Shown in pieces: positions 1 to 10,290 of a DNA stretch of 19,604 bases. Each line of letters starts with the position of its first letter. The first letter of the stretch is position 1. The notes beneath the pieces were generated by a model. It was not told the origin of the DNA. It worked only from the letters and a program-made list of their open reading frames with translations, and ran no database searches. The stretch comes from Xanthoparmelia taractica (Eukaryota; Ascomycota; Lecanoromycetes; Lecanorales; Parmeliaceae): assembly GCA_033085395.1 (NCBI GenBank), contig JANQBS010000475.1, positions 1 through 19,604 on the forward strand. Reading direction: 5' to 3'. The position numbers and the translations under genes were made by a program.

Positions 1-201
1 ATCTTTTTAATCTATTTATAGAATTTTATAATTATATAAGCGTTCGCCTAAGCTTTTTACGTATTTTTAGAATATAATAAAATATCACGTAGTATATTTA
101 TTAAAAACCCAATGGGAGTATGGGATATCTTATACCTTTCGATATGATATTCGAAAAACTGGTCCCATACCATCAAATATATCACACCTTTCCGACCCGT
201 A
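1..201 (+). mobile_element. MITE copy 1, right 201 bp (left end outside window)
   Basis: This is a non-autonomous short inverted-repeat element cut by the window edge. Base 1 corresponds to base 5514 of the complete copy at 5439-5714, and the two align without a gap to the right terminus, which ends in ccgacccgta at 192-201. Differences from the other copies are almost all C/T or G/A transitions. Its CpA and TpG sites are largely kept, unlike the DNA to its right. Bases 202-209 (gatttctc) should be one half of the target duplication, but the other half is not in the window. The plus label is arbitrary: it means the same orientation as copy 2. Confidence 0.88.
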
Positions 202-640
202 GATTTCTCGATTAAGAGAAATATAGTTAAGCGAAAATTAAAAGTAAACGATTAAGATATATATTATTACTCTTAAGTTAAGATAGTTAGAATAATAAAG
301 ATTAAGATAATTAGAATAATTAGTATAACTTAGATAAAAGAGAGTCTTTAAGATCTATAAAGATTAAGAACTCTCTTTTTCGTTATTCGTTTATATTATT
401 AATTTTAAGATTAAAATCCTTATATTTTATAAAAGAGTTATCTTAATAAAGCGCTATTAGCTACGCTATATTAATTTATTTCTACGCTCTTTAATAATAA
501 AGGTCTCGCTTATATTAAGCTAATCTTAAGATTAAAAGAGATTTTCTTTATACGCTTAAGATATTTATAAGTTTATTAAATAGCGATATCGATAGCGAAT
601 ATATCTTAATTATTTTCGTTAATTTAATTTCTATTTTAAA
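202..640. other. RIP-degraded lead-in to the copia element
   Basis: No gene is readable here. The stretch lies between MITE copy 1 and the first recognisable copia coding sequence, so it could hold the 5' LTR and leader. I found neither convincing TG...CA ends nor a primer binding site. The one clear structure is an inverted repeat, aaaagagagt at 336-345 and actctctttt at 370-379, which could fold into a hairpin. Its placement in an LTR is inference only. CpA and TpG are scarce throughout, as in the element that follows. Confidence 0.4.
336..379. repeat. 10-bp inverted repeat (hairpin)
   Basis: The arms aaaagagagt (336-345) and actctctttt (370-379) are perfect reverse complements around a 24-base spacer. 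A pyrimidine-rich run follows the right arm. It may be a transcript-end hairpin of the copia LTR or an intrinsic fold with no function. AT-rich DNA produces many short inverted repeats, but ten matched bases including several G/C pairs is better than most here. Confidence 0.45.
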
Positions 641-906
641 GTAATTTATTTTTAAAATATCGTTAAAATTAATCTTTAATAAAGATCTCTTTAATTTTTG
701 GGCGAAACTCGATTTATTAATATTATTAACTTTATTAATCTTAAGAATTTTAAGTTTTAATTATATCGATTAAAAAGATTAAGGTCTCGATCTTTTTAAA
801 TTATTTTAATAATATTAATAAACTTAAAGATATCTTTAATTATTAAATATAAAGATAATAATTTAAGAGTAAGTTAAAGTTCTTAAGTATTTAATAATAT
901 ATCGCT

Positions 907-1779
907 AAAAATTTTATAATTTTAATTATTATTAGCAACGATATTATTATTATTAAGAAAATTAAGGCGTAAAAATAAATTTATAATAAGATTCATATTA
1001 TATTTAAATTTCGTTATAAGCGAAACGCTCGCTTTATAATTAAGAATAAAATTAATGTTAAAGATATCTAAACGACTCTTAAGAAGTTTAAGTCTTAAGA
1101 TTTTAATATTTTCAACTTTATCTTTAAAAAGATAAATAACGTTATTTTTATAAAATACGATAATAATTTTTAGAGTAATATTAATAAATTTATAAAGATA
1201 TTAAAAGAATTCGATATCTTATTCTTTAAGCTTTATTTTAATAAGAATTAAAAAATCTATCGCTCTTATTTAGACTTAAACTTAATTTATAACTTATATT
1301 ACGAATAATATAATTAGATTTATAATATTTTCGATAGTAATAATAAGTCGAAATTAAATCTAAACTATATTATTACGAGATTTATTAATATTATTATAAA
1401 TCTTATAAGCTCTGTTATTATCGCCGAAGTATAGAAATTAGTCGCCTTAATTTATAATATTTTTATATATATTTTATAAAATATACTTACTCTAATTATT
1501 ATCGAAGATTACTTTAAAAATAAGATTTAATCGAGAACTTATATTAATAATTTTTATATTTATATTTAAATTTATAAATATTGCAATTATTATAAAAAGA
1601 ACTAATATAACGCTTTCGAGTGCGTTACTTTATATTCTTATCTAAAGTCTAAAGATAATAATAATAGAGGAGATAATAAACGTGATCGAGGCGATCGTGG
1701 CGATTATAAAGGTCGTGATAATCGTCAAGAAAAGAACTCCTTAGATAAAAATAATAAGAATAAGAATAATTCTTCTTAA
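907..1779 (+). pseudogene. gag: copia gag (capsid-nucleocapsid), RIP-degraded
   Basis: Gag packages the element's RNA in cytoplasmic particles. Frame 1 gives a long helical stretch with the layout of copia gag (UBN2-like capsid region), then a CX2CX4HX4C knuckle at 1582-1623, then a basic, Arg/Gly/Asp-rich tail at about 1666-1730 (RGD and GDRGD motifs), which is typical of the nucleocapsid end. The tail is the best preserved coding piece because its codons have few CpA sites. Gag ends at about 1777 or merges into pol, since it is unclear whether the TAA there is original. No start codon can be chosen. Confidence 0.8.
1582..1623 (+). other. CCHC zinc knuckle of copia gag, two ligands lost
   Basis: In frame 1 the spacing is exactly CX2CX4HX4C. 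The first and last Cys remain (tgc at 1582-1584 and 1621-1623). The second Cys and the His both read Tyr (tat at 1591-1593 and 1606-1608), each one transition away from Cys or His. The codon before the His is now TAA. The spacing match over 14 codons makes chance unlikely and fixes the gag frame. Confidence 0.8.
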
Positions 1780-2460
1780 AAGCCTATTATCGAAGCTATT
1801 GCTATTATAATATATATCGAATTATCGGCGATTTATAGCTTCGTAACTTATATTGAGTAATGAAGCTTAGCGACGACTTACTTAATCGCTTAATTTCAAG
1901 CCCTTTAAAATCGAATCTTTTAATCTTATCTTAAGACGTTAACGCTATTTAAAATAATAATAGAGATCTTATCGATATTTATAATCGTTATATTATCGAC
2001 GCTATAATTTATCAATTATATATATTCTTAATATATAATTCGAGATTATTTGATTTTTTAAATCTTTACTTTATTTATTAAATTAATTAAAATTAATAAG
2101 ATCGTAGATTATATTATAATTAAGAATATTAGGCGTATTTAATTAGAATATAAGAAGTTTAAGAATAAACGCACCTTGATTATTAATAATATTTAATATA
2201 TATTAATTAATAATTTTAATCTAATTTCTTAGAGATAGCTAAAGAATTAAGAAATTATTCTTTCTTTTATATCTAACGAGATCGATATCGAGAAGTATAA
2301 TATTATTTTCAAGTGTTAACGTAATTAACTTTATGCGTTTAATATTTAAATAGACGTCTTAGTATATTTAATAGTAATTAATAAAGATATTCTCGCTTAT
2401 AATAAGTTCTTATTTATTATAAGTGTTCTTATTATTAATATTGATATCTTAAAGTCTTAA

Positions 2461-3240
2461 ATCAATAAGAAGATCTTGCGAATATAATATAGTTATTATA
2501 ATTATTATAATTATTAGAAGATTAAGAAGCTAGCTAAAATATATATTAAGATAAATGTTATTATTCTATTTTTTAAAGATATCTATAAATCGTGTAATAT
2601 CGTTAATATAAAAATAAAAATATGTAAGCGCTACGTCGAATCGAGACGTTAAAAAACGATCTAACTTATAGTAATATTTAAGATTCATTTTACTCTTCTA
2701 AAAATAGCTATAAGTATATAATAACGTTTTTAAACGATAAGCTTCTTAAATTTAACGTTTACTTTATATTAAATAAGATAGAACTTATAATTCTCGAAGC
2801 GTTTAAGTTATTTCTAAATTAAGTGAAACACGATAATTATAGATATATTTAACTTCGATCCGACTATAATATCGAGTATAACAACTATAATATATACGTA
2901 TATCGTCTATTTAAAGGTATTATCTAAGAGAAAATCGTCTTTAATAATTCTTAAATAAATAATAAATTAAAATATCTTAAGTAAATAATTTAATAAAAAG
3001 CTAGCGCTATATTTAAAGAAAATAAACTATTATAGAAATATTAGACGAAGTTCGTTTAAATATTTAAATATTTTTATAATCTATAATTAATCTTAGATTA
3101 AGATATTACTTCTTACGAGATCTATATAAATTATTTATTAAATTTATCTTATCTTTGAATTATCGAATAGATCGAGTATTATTAAATATATATAATTAAT
3201 ATCCTAGTAAATTAAGTATTAAGATTATACGTATAAGAAT
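2461..3240 (+). pseudogene. pol (IN): copia integrase, RIP-degraded
   Basis: Integrase inserts the cDNA into host DNA. The N-terminal zinc-binding region is seen in frame 1 at about 2520-2650: a KLAK segment, then Cys at about 2596 and a basic KRYVESR tail. The catalytic core follows in frame 3: LEAF at 2793-2804, then a run reading L-R-S-D-Y-N-I-E-Y at 2853-2879, which is the copia signature around the second catalytic Asp with RIP changes after it. About 3110-3200 matches the part of copia integrase with the TSYE and PNLSYLR-type motifs. The change from frame 1 to frame 3 between about 2650 and 2793 requires an indel. Several TAA/TAG stops stand at Gln/Trp positions. Confidence 0.8.
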
Positions 3241-4080
3241 AGACTAGTTAATTATTAAGTTAATAGATTTTATTATATACTTCTATTTAATAATAAATTT
3301 GAATTTTTTTATTATTATTTAAATTAATAATATCTCGCTTAAATCTATTTTAATAAAACTTATCTTTCGCGAGATATAATAAATTAATAACGTTAAGCTT
3401 TTAAAAGCTCGTAATAAGCGTCGCAATAACGTTATTAATATTATTTAAAATTTCACTTTAATATTTATTTTAAAAAAGAGAGTTTTTTAAAAAAACGCGA
3501 ATTTTTTATTAAAGCGATTAATTATATTATAATATTAACTAAAAAAAAGTATTTTATAAAGATTAAAATCTTAATTAGAATATAATTATCGACTCGAAGA
3601 GCGTCGCTCTCGCGTGTATCTTTAAAGAAGTTATTAAAATTATTCGAAACGCTTAATAATAAGACGCTTTCGTTATTCATAATCTCTAAAGACTTAATAT
3701 TAAACGAGAAATTTATAATACGATCTATAATAATTAAGAAATCTTCGAAACGCGAATCTCCGAGACGATATAAAATTCTTAAAGCTTATTATAATTTTAT
3801 TGTAAATTCTCTTATCTTATTAATATAAGTTAATATTTTTAAATTATATAAATCTTAAAGTTATAAAAAGACGATAATAAATATATATCGAAAAATATAA
3901 TAAGAACTTATTATATAGAAAGAAGTCGACTCTTTTATAATTAATAATATCTAGATTTTAATAAATCTTTTCTCGAATATATATATTTTAGAGAATAAGT
4001 AAATTTATAAAATTAAGCGTAAATCTTAAGAAGAGATCACTCGCTATAAGATTTATTAAATAATATATAACTTCGAATAG

Positions 4081-4640
4081 CGTAAGAGTATAGATTTTAA
4101 TAAGACTTTCGTCTTCGTTATTAAATTTATAAATTATAAAGTTATTTTTATTTTAGCGATAGCTCTAAATTAAGAGCTAAAATAAATAAATATTAAAATA
4201 GTTTTTCTATACGATAACGTGAAGGAAATTATCTATATTACGTAGTTTATCGACTTTAAATTCGATAATAAATATAAGATATATAGATTAAAGAAGACGC
4301 TATACGATTTAAAATAGTTTTTTAAAATTTAATATAATATTTTAATAATATATCTTAAGAAGCTAAGCTTCGAGCTTATTACGATTAATTACTCGATCTT
4401 TAATAACGATATTATTATTATTATTATCTATATAAATAATATTCTATTAATTAATCTTAATAAAAAGAAAATTTAGAATTTTAAAGATAAGCTTTATAAG
4501 CGCTTTAAGATAATCGATTTAGGCGCGTATAATTATTATCTCGATATAATCGTTATTAGAGATCGAGTTAATTAAATCTTATAACTCGATTAAATAAACT
4601 ATATTTAGAAATTATTAGCGAATATAATATATGAGAGAGT
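4081..4640 (+). pseudogene. pol (RT): copia reverse transcriptase, active site RIP-mutated
   Basis: Frame 1 follows the copia RT closely: TFVFVIKF at 4105-4128, then the region corresponding to the family's MDVKTAFL block (now INIKIVFL), KEIIYI, then YRLKKTLYDLK before 4320. The YVDD catalytic box reads Y-I-N-N at 4429-4440, with both Asp codons turned from GAT to AAT. Downstream, DLGAYNYYLDI and LLANI fit the segment that follows the active site in copia elements. Loss of both catalytic Asp residues alone would abolish polymerase activity. No indel is needed across this domain. Confidence 0.9.
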
Positions 4641-4919
4641 AAAGAAACTCTTATTTTAATAAGTATAGAGAAGTATTAAATCGCTAAAAAAGACTTTTAG
4701 ATAATTAAAGCTTTTCGTATTATTTATTAATTAGCTATTAATTTATTAATATACGTAATATTAGATATTATATTAAATATCGTCTATATTATTTTAATAA
4801 TATCTCGATATAACTTTAATTCGAATAAGTCTTATTAAAAGACTATTAAACGTATCTTTAAATATCTTAGATAAACGATTAATTATTAACTTATCTTTCG
4901 AGAAGATTTAAAATCTCTA

Positions 4920-5393
4920 TTTAAATATATTAATGCTAATTAAACTAATAATTAAGATACTCGATATTTTACTTTTAAATACGTCTTTAACGTAGATAAC
5001 GTTACGATTAATTAATTATCTAAGCGATAATTTATCTTAGCGCTTTTAATTTATAAAGTCAAATATATCGATTAAACGTAAGTTATTAAGAAAGTTATCT
5101 AATTATATAATCTTTTTAATTAGCTTAATTTCAACGATTTAATTATTAAAATAATAATAATCTATTATACTAATTAAAATATAATAGCCTTAGTTAAGAA
5201 TTTTCAATTTTATGCACGTATTAAGTATATCGATATTTAATATTATTACGTGCGAGAGTAAGTTATTATCGAGAACGTCGCTTTAGAATATATTTTTATT
5301 AAAAGATAAATAATCGACGAGCTTATTAAGACTCTATATAAGAATAAGTTTAATCGCTTTCGAGATCTAATTAAACTAAAATTACTTCTTTAA
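4920..5393 (+). pseudogene. pol (RH): copia RNase H and pol C-terminus, RIP-degraded
   Basis: RNase H removes the RNA strand during reverse transcription. Frame 3 shows the C-terminal copia blocks: LSKR and LALLIYKVKYI at about 5020-5072 (the SWQSKRQ...STxEAEY region), an IIALVKN segment at about 5185-5205 (the QGAIAL block), IKYIDI then YYYVRER at about 5220-5255 (the KHIDIRYHFVRE block), and a final DELIKTLYKNKFNRFRDL run at about 5318-5372. The last codons reach a TAA at 5391-5393, which could be the original stop or a mutated Gln. RT reads in frame 1, so an indel lies between about 4640 and 5040. Confidence 0.87.
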
Positions 5394-5438
5394 GTCTTAT
5401 TTTAAAAGAGCTATTCTTTAGAAAAGCTATAATTCAGG

Positions 5439-5714
5439 TACGGGTCGGAAAGGTGTGATATCTATTGAACATAGTCGTTTTCAACTTTTTTTCAACTTTT
5501 TTTAAAAAATTATATCTTTTTAATCTATTTATAGAATATTATAACTATATATGCGTTAGCTTAAGCTTTTTACGTATTTTTAGAATATAAAAAAATATTA
5601 CGTAATATATTTATTAAAAACTCAATGGGAGTATGGGATATCCTATACCTCTCGGTATGGTATTCGAAAAACTGGTCCCATACCATCAAATATACCATAC
5701 CTTTCCGACCCGTA
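5439..5714 (+). mobile_element. MITE copy 2, complete, 276 bp, 8-bp target duplication
   Basis: A complete non-autonomous DNA element. The left end is tacgggtcggaaaggtgtg and the right end is its imperfect reverse complement, giving terminal inverted repeats of about 22 bp. It is flanked by a perfect 8-bp duplication, aattcagg at 5431-5438 and 5715-5722. Eight-bp duplications are typical of hAT elements (P elements also make them); the family call is inference because no transposase is present. Inside are a direct repeat of ttcaacttttttt near the left end and several short ggtatgg/ccatacc motifs on both strands near the right end, which resemble subterminal transposase-binding sites. CpA and TpG are kept, unlike the copia DNA to the left. 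Confidence 0.93.
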
Positions 5715-6307
5715 AATTCAGGAAAGTATCTAATTGCCACTCATGTTAAATAGCTATTATTATTATCATCACATCATCACTATAGTTATTTATAATCATT
5801 ATTACGGCTATTAAATTTTTAGAGCTCTTTCGAGGGACCCTGGCTTATGTGAGTTAGCGTTTTGAGTACTTCACCTCTATTCGCTGCTGCTATTAGCCAC
5901 TACTACCAAGTCTATTTCTAAAACGACCCCCGCGTGACGAACCTTATAGTCGATCAAATGCAGCTAGAAGGATTTTATTCAATTATTTCATTTCACCCCA
6001 CATATATTCTCCGGCCTCGTGATCATTGATTTTTAATGTGCACACGTTAAACTTAAAAGATTTTTTTCAAATAATCGTTTTTTAACAAAAAATAAAATAT
6101 TTATATAAGACATTAAGACGAATATTAGCATCTTTTCCTTTTCGATATAGTCGTTTTCAGTTATCACAATCCATCTTTTTTATTTTAACTACTTATCTTT
6201 TATAAAGAGGGGAATTCTTCGCGCTAATCGCATTTGAGTTTTTAAAATCCATCAACTTTAAATCTCGTATAAGTTATTCTACGTTTAATAGGCCCTCTAG
6301 TAAATAT

Positions 6308-6367
6308 TTCGATTTTTATATTAATTATTCGACTTTTATATTAGTTACTCGACTTTTATAAAGAATA
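6308..6367. repeat. 20-bp tandem repeat, three copies
   Basis: Three adjacent 20-bp units start at 6308, 6328 and 6348. The shared core is tcgacttttat (tcgatttttat in the first). The first two differ by two C/T or A/G transitions, and the third diverges in its last six bases. No function can be assigned. Confidence 0.75.
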
Positions 6368-6412
6368 GAAAATCTACGAGAATACGCTCGAGAAAGAGTA
6401 TTAAAATTCGAA

Positions 6413-6451
6413 TCACGTGACTAGATCACGTAACACGCTAAGGCGTGCCTT
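6413..6451. promoter_or_regulatory. Palindromic cluster with CACGTG core
   Basis: The perfect 8-bp palindrome tcacgtga lies at 6413-6420 and is followed by a second tcacgt at 6426-6431. Next comes a hairpin-capable pair, cacgc at 6434-6438 and gcgtg at 6443-6447, overlapping an alternative inverted repeat aaggc/gcctt at 6440-6451. CACGTG is the E-box bound by bHLH factors in fungi, and similar palindromes also occur in ends of DNA transposons. Neither role can be decided from this window. Confidence 0.3.
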
Positions 6452-6480
6452 ATAGTCTCGCTTTCCTAGCTAGTACTCCT

Positions 6481-8372
6481 TAGCCAATACAACTACTATA
6501 TGTCCTACCTTATATTTTAATATTTTTAATTACTTATTAGAGATGAAATTAGAAGTAGAAATAAATATACTTATAAACTTAGTTCTATTAGTATAAATAT
6601 ACTTTCTTCTAGAGAAGTTAGTATATAAATACTTATATAATTTAATTTTAAATAAGAAGAATTTCTAATAGTTTTTATAATAAGATTCGATATTTATAAA
6701 ACTAGAGAATTACTTATTATTCGAAGATATAGAGTAATTAAATTTAGAATTTATACTATAATATATCTTATTTCTATACTAATCTTCGCTAGTAAAGTAA
6801 GAAGACTCGATATTAATAATTTTTTTCTAAAATTTCGAATATATCTAATCTTACTCGTACTTTAAATTAGTGTTTTTATTGATAATTAAGATCTAATAAG
6901 TAGTTACTTTTAGACGATTTCAAGAGTTAAATTAAGATCTTTAATTACTTTAATTTTAAGACTAAAATCCTTAATTTAGTCTTAGAGAAAACTTCTATTA
7001 TTAGCTACTAAATTAAGATCGATTCGTCGTCGAATTTAGTTCGCTTAGGTCGACGATTTATAGCGACGAGAGTTATATTTACGAATCGGTTTACTAAGTA
7101 TTTTATTAGAGATTTAAATAAGTATTTAGACGTTAAAATAATCATATATCTTAATTATTAAATTAATTACTTAATTAACGAAAAGGCTATTAATAGTAAG
7201 GTCGTTAATATTAATTATTAGAACCTATACTTTACTATTGCCTTTGAAATTGAGGTTGAAATTGCTATTGTGCACGAGAGTAATTTTGACTAGAAATACT
7301 ACTATTACTATATTTATAAATACTTTAAATTATTCTACTAGTATTTTTTTTCTATTTCTTTAATCTATTTTCGAGCTTTATAAGACGCTTATTATTATTC
7401 GAAAGCTTACTTAATTACTATTCTAATATAGACTTCTTAAAGTAAGTCTATAGATTAATATAAATAAGCTTATTATTCTTAATATTAACTATATTACGAG
7501 CGTATTTTAAAAATAAATATATATTTCGAAAGTAAGTCTCTTTTAGTATATACTCTATTAGAGAAGTATCGAAAGCTATAGACTTATTCTTATATATCGA
7601 GTTAAAAAATTCTACATTATTAGTATTCTATCTACTTACTAGTATATTATCTATTAATATATTAGTATTATTCTATTCTAGCGATTCTCGCTTATCGGGC
7701 GATGTTATAAAGTAGTCTATTACTACTATAAAAAGCTAGTATTCTATTAGTTAGCCTTATTATTTTCGACTAAATTAAAACTATTTTCTTATTTCGTCGA
7801 AGTATCTCTTAAAGTAAGATTTATAGTTAAATTTAAAGTAGAGTTTAATATAGAATTCGAAGTAGAGTTCGAATTAGAAGCGATAGAATTAAAGATTCTA
7901 TAGATAAAGAATAAGATATTTCGCCCGTAGAAGAAGAATCTCTTAATCTTTTTAAAGATAGAACATTAATATTAAATCTAATAAGAGTAATCTTAAAAAT
8001 AGATCGATTAAGTATCGTAGATTAATTTAGTATCTTAATAAATATAGAACGAGCTCTTATATATATATTATAAACTAATATAATTACTTTTTTTATAATC
8101 TTAGAAGATCTAAAATTAATACTTATAATACTAATAATAAATTACTTAATATCGTCGTTAACGAGACTAATAAATATATATTTAAAATATAAGAATTCGT
8201 TAAATTAGAAGATTAAAATAACGATATTCTAGGATATAAGATTTAAGAGTAACGAAGCTAAAATAATAATAGAAATTTAGTAATAAAGAAATAGTATTTT
8301 ATTAATAAAGAGATTAATTTCTTCTCTTCTACTAATATAAAAGTATATATTATAAGATTAAAGTTCTAATAG
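6481..8372. other. RIP-degraded repeat DNA of unknown family
   Basis: Strong CpA/TpG depletion shows that this was multi-copy DNA. I could not place it in a transposon superfamily: no YxDD box, integrase motif, zinc knuckle or terminal repeats were recognised. One stretch (7490-7990, minus) still looks coding and is listed separately. On the plus strand about 7800-7890 gives a Val/Glu/Phe-rich run, which is the shadow of a Ser/Leu/Arg-rich reading on the other strand. Confidence 0.45.
7490..7990 (-). pseudogene. Unrecognised RIP-degraded coding-like stretch
   Basis: One minus-strand frame holds together for about 500 bases. Nearly all its stops are TAA/TAG where Gln or Trp would be plausible. 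It reads from a Ser-rich part (SSSTGEISYSLS near 7930) through a basic segment (RLLYNIAR near 7710, RIARIE) to YSFRYFSNRVYTKRDLLSKY near 7530-7580, followed by a region that may be Gln-rich. I do not recognise a family. It could be the gag or an accessory protein of a transposon, or a duplicated host gene. No start or end can be set, and a chance frame remains possible. Confidence 0.3.
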
Positions 8373-8760
8373 TGTTGGGCATTGAAAAGTTAGGTGTGAG
8401 ATAATTAATTTCTCTATCGAAGACTACTATTTAAATACTATTTGCTTCGGCCAAGATCGGCCAAGGTAAGTACTAGTTACGACCGAGGTAGGTATTATTC
8501 GTAATAATCTATTGGGCAACGGAAAAATAGCGCTCTCGCTAATTAATTAACGGGTTCTCTCTAGATCTATATTAAACTTAATTATATTCTCTTTTAAAAT
8601 ACACTAAATATTATATTAAATCTCTTATCTTGCTATCGCCTTAATATCTTCTATTATATACGATATATTTCACGGAACGTTAACTTAATAATTTATATAA
8701 TAACGTATAGCTTGAAAATTGATATGATTGCCGGATAGTAATTTAGTTATTACTCGAGAT
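8373..8760. other. Less mutated, LTR-like island
   Basis: CpA/TpG-containing sequence returns here. It opens with tgttgggcattg at 8373, a TG start like many copia LTRs, and the 7-mer ttgggca recurs at 8375-8381 and 8512-8518. The 8-mer cggccaag occurs twice in direct repeat at 8448-8455 and 8458-8465. A partial palindrome, attattcgtaataat, lies near 8494-8508. The stretch could be a solo or end-of-element LTR, or host DNA. No matching second copy was found in the window, so the LTR reading is a guess. No coding frame is apparent. Confidence 0.35.
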
Positions 8761-8849
8761 CTGAGAAATTTAAACTTAAGTACATCTAATAATAGTGTAA
8801 TAGATATAAGTATCGATAAGGTAGATATTAATATTGATCGTTTTTAAGG

Positions 8850-10290
8850 TGGAGAAAATAAATAAATCGATATTAGAGATGCTTTTATAGCTATAATTCG
8901 ATGAGTCGAATAATTAGCAATTCTTAATTTTATAAAATTTTCCGATATTACTAAGCTCGATGTTCTTCTCTTTCTATAGTTTAACTTAAATATCGCTTCG
9001 AAAGATCTTTTATACTTAAAAGTTATTATTATTATTAAAAAGTTATTTTATTAAAGCTAAGAGATACGAGCGTAATCTTGCGACGATATTATTGTTCTTC
9101 TATAAAATATACTTGACGTTCGTTAATAATATAATAACGAATTAAAAAGCTTTAGTGTATCTATTCCTATTCTTCTTAATTAGACTCTCGATCTATATTA
9201 GACTTATAAACTAAAAAATTAATTTAATTATATGCTATAGCTTCTTTATAAACTATTTCATAACTTAATATAATTTCTTAACGCATATCGCAAGAAAGAT
9301 AATTTTATCTTCTATTCTAAATAGTTTTACGACTACTATCTTTAAATTATTTTACATCGTACTTAATTACTCTTTAATTTCGTCGAGCTTAACTTATATA
9401 ATAATTAATTATACTCGAAGCGCTATTAGTTATAATAATTCTATTTTCGTAATAGATTACTATCGTAACGAATTAAACTCTTTTAGATTAAAAAAGATAA
9501 AGTTATCGACGATATCGTCTTTTTAGCTAATTATAAGATTATTTATATATAAAATTAAACTTAATTTTTCGAAGAAGAAAGTAGAAGCCTCTTCGAAAGA
9601 GATAGCGGATTTCTCTACTTTAAAGATTCGCGCTCTTTTACTAAAGTGCGTCTCGCTTAAATTATCGATTAATTAAGATTTAAATAGAGATTATCTCGAA
9701 TTATATAAACGTCGAGTATTAAATAAGATATCGATCTTTATATTCTAATAACTAAGCTGGCGCTTTAAGATAATAATATTATTATTTAGCGTCTATATAA
9801 TTATTAGACTAAAGGCCTTTACTTCTATTTTCTTGAATTCGAGTTTATTAAATATATTCTATACTCTCGCCGTTGCTATAATAAAGTTATATCTTAAGAT
9901 CTAATCTTCGCATAGTAAATTCACTCTTAACTCGTAATATCCGTGTTTATATACTTTAATATTCGCTAGAATTAATAAAAATCCTTTAGCTACTTTTTTA
10001 TCTTTATATTTTAATAAACTTCGAAGATTATTTAATAGCGTAGTAGATTATTTTAGCTTTTTATCTTTTCTATCTAGTCTTTATTAATATAGTTAGTACG
10101 TAAGTTTTTCGTAAAGAATATAATAGAATATAGTCTTGCTCTCTCTACGTCGCTTATTTCCAAGCTTACGATCTTTATTATTCACGTATTACTTAAATCT
10201 ATTCTTTCTAGAAAATAAAGCGATCTATAATCTCTAGATAATTTTATAATAATAACGAGTTCGTTTTAATAATATTATTTATTCTAAGAT
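8850..10290 (-). pseudogene. Unrecognised RIP-degraded protein-coding-like region
   Basis: The minus strand carries the least stop-ridden long reading outside the two retroelements. From about 10060 downward one frame gives NLRSLLKYKDKKVAKGFLL, then KHGYYELRVNLLCED near 9920, EVKAFSLIII near 9810, a run of about 50 codons without a stop around 9530-9670 containing SETHFSKRARIFKVEKSA and FEEASTFFFEKL, then ESLIKKNRNRYTKAF near 9150-9190. Above 10060 a related reading continues in another frame. Stops are mainly TAA/TAG, as after RIP. I do not recognise the family: there is no RT, integrase or zinc-finger signature. It may be a gene of a DNA transposon or a duplicated host gene caught by RIP. 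Confidence 0.4.

Larger units (their letters stand above)
640..5430 (+). mobile_element. Ty1/copia LTR retrotransposon, RIP-degraded, no LTR pair found
   Basis: A copia-superfamily element can be followed from gag through protease position, integrase, reverse transcriptase to RNase H, the copia order, all on the plus strand. Stops are dense and nearly all TAA or TAG where the family has Gln, Arg or Trp, as RIP predicts. Gag and RT read in frame 1 (codons starting at positions 1, 4, 7...), the integrase core and RNase H in frame 3, so a few small indels have occurred as well. The left boundary is uncertain because the gag N-terminus is unreadable. On the right, coding ends near 5393 and MITE copy 2 begins at 5439 with RIP-free DNA behind it, so no 3' LTR is present. 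The element cannot make protein. Confidence 0.9.
5723..6480. other. Island of non-RIP DNA, no gene recognised
   Basis: Base composition changes abruptly after MITE copy 2: CA, TG, CC and GG dinucleotides reappear (for example tggcttatgtgagt near 5840 and ccccacatat near 5995). RIP acts on duplicated DNA, so this is best read as single-copy host sequence, or an insertion too recent or too short to be mutated. There is no open frame of useful length and no RNA gene I recognise. It contains microsatellite-like ATT/ATC runs at about 5757-5790, a 20-bp tandem repeat at 6308-6367 and palindromic sites at 6413-6451. It could be intergenic or promoter DNA. The right edge is gradual, with CpA scarce again after about 6520. 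Confidence 0.6.

Noticed and set aside
1850..1900. Possible copia protease active site in frame 1 (SLATTYLI after a TGA)
   Set aside because: The position is right for protease, but the Asp-Ser-Gly triad is absent and would need a deletion to explain. Too weak to list.
7800..7890. Plus-strand Val/Glu/Phe-rich run with a repeated VEF pattern
   Set aside because: The minus-strand reading through the same bases is longer and continues on both sides, so this is likely its shadow.
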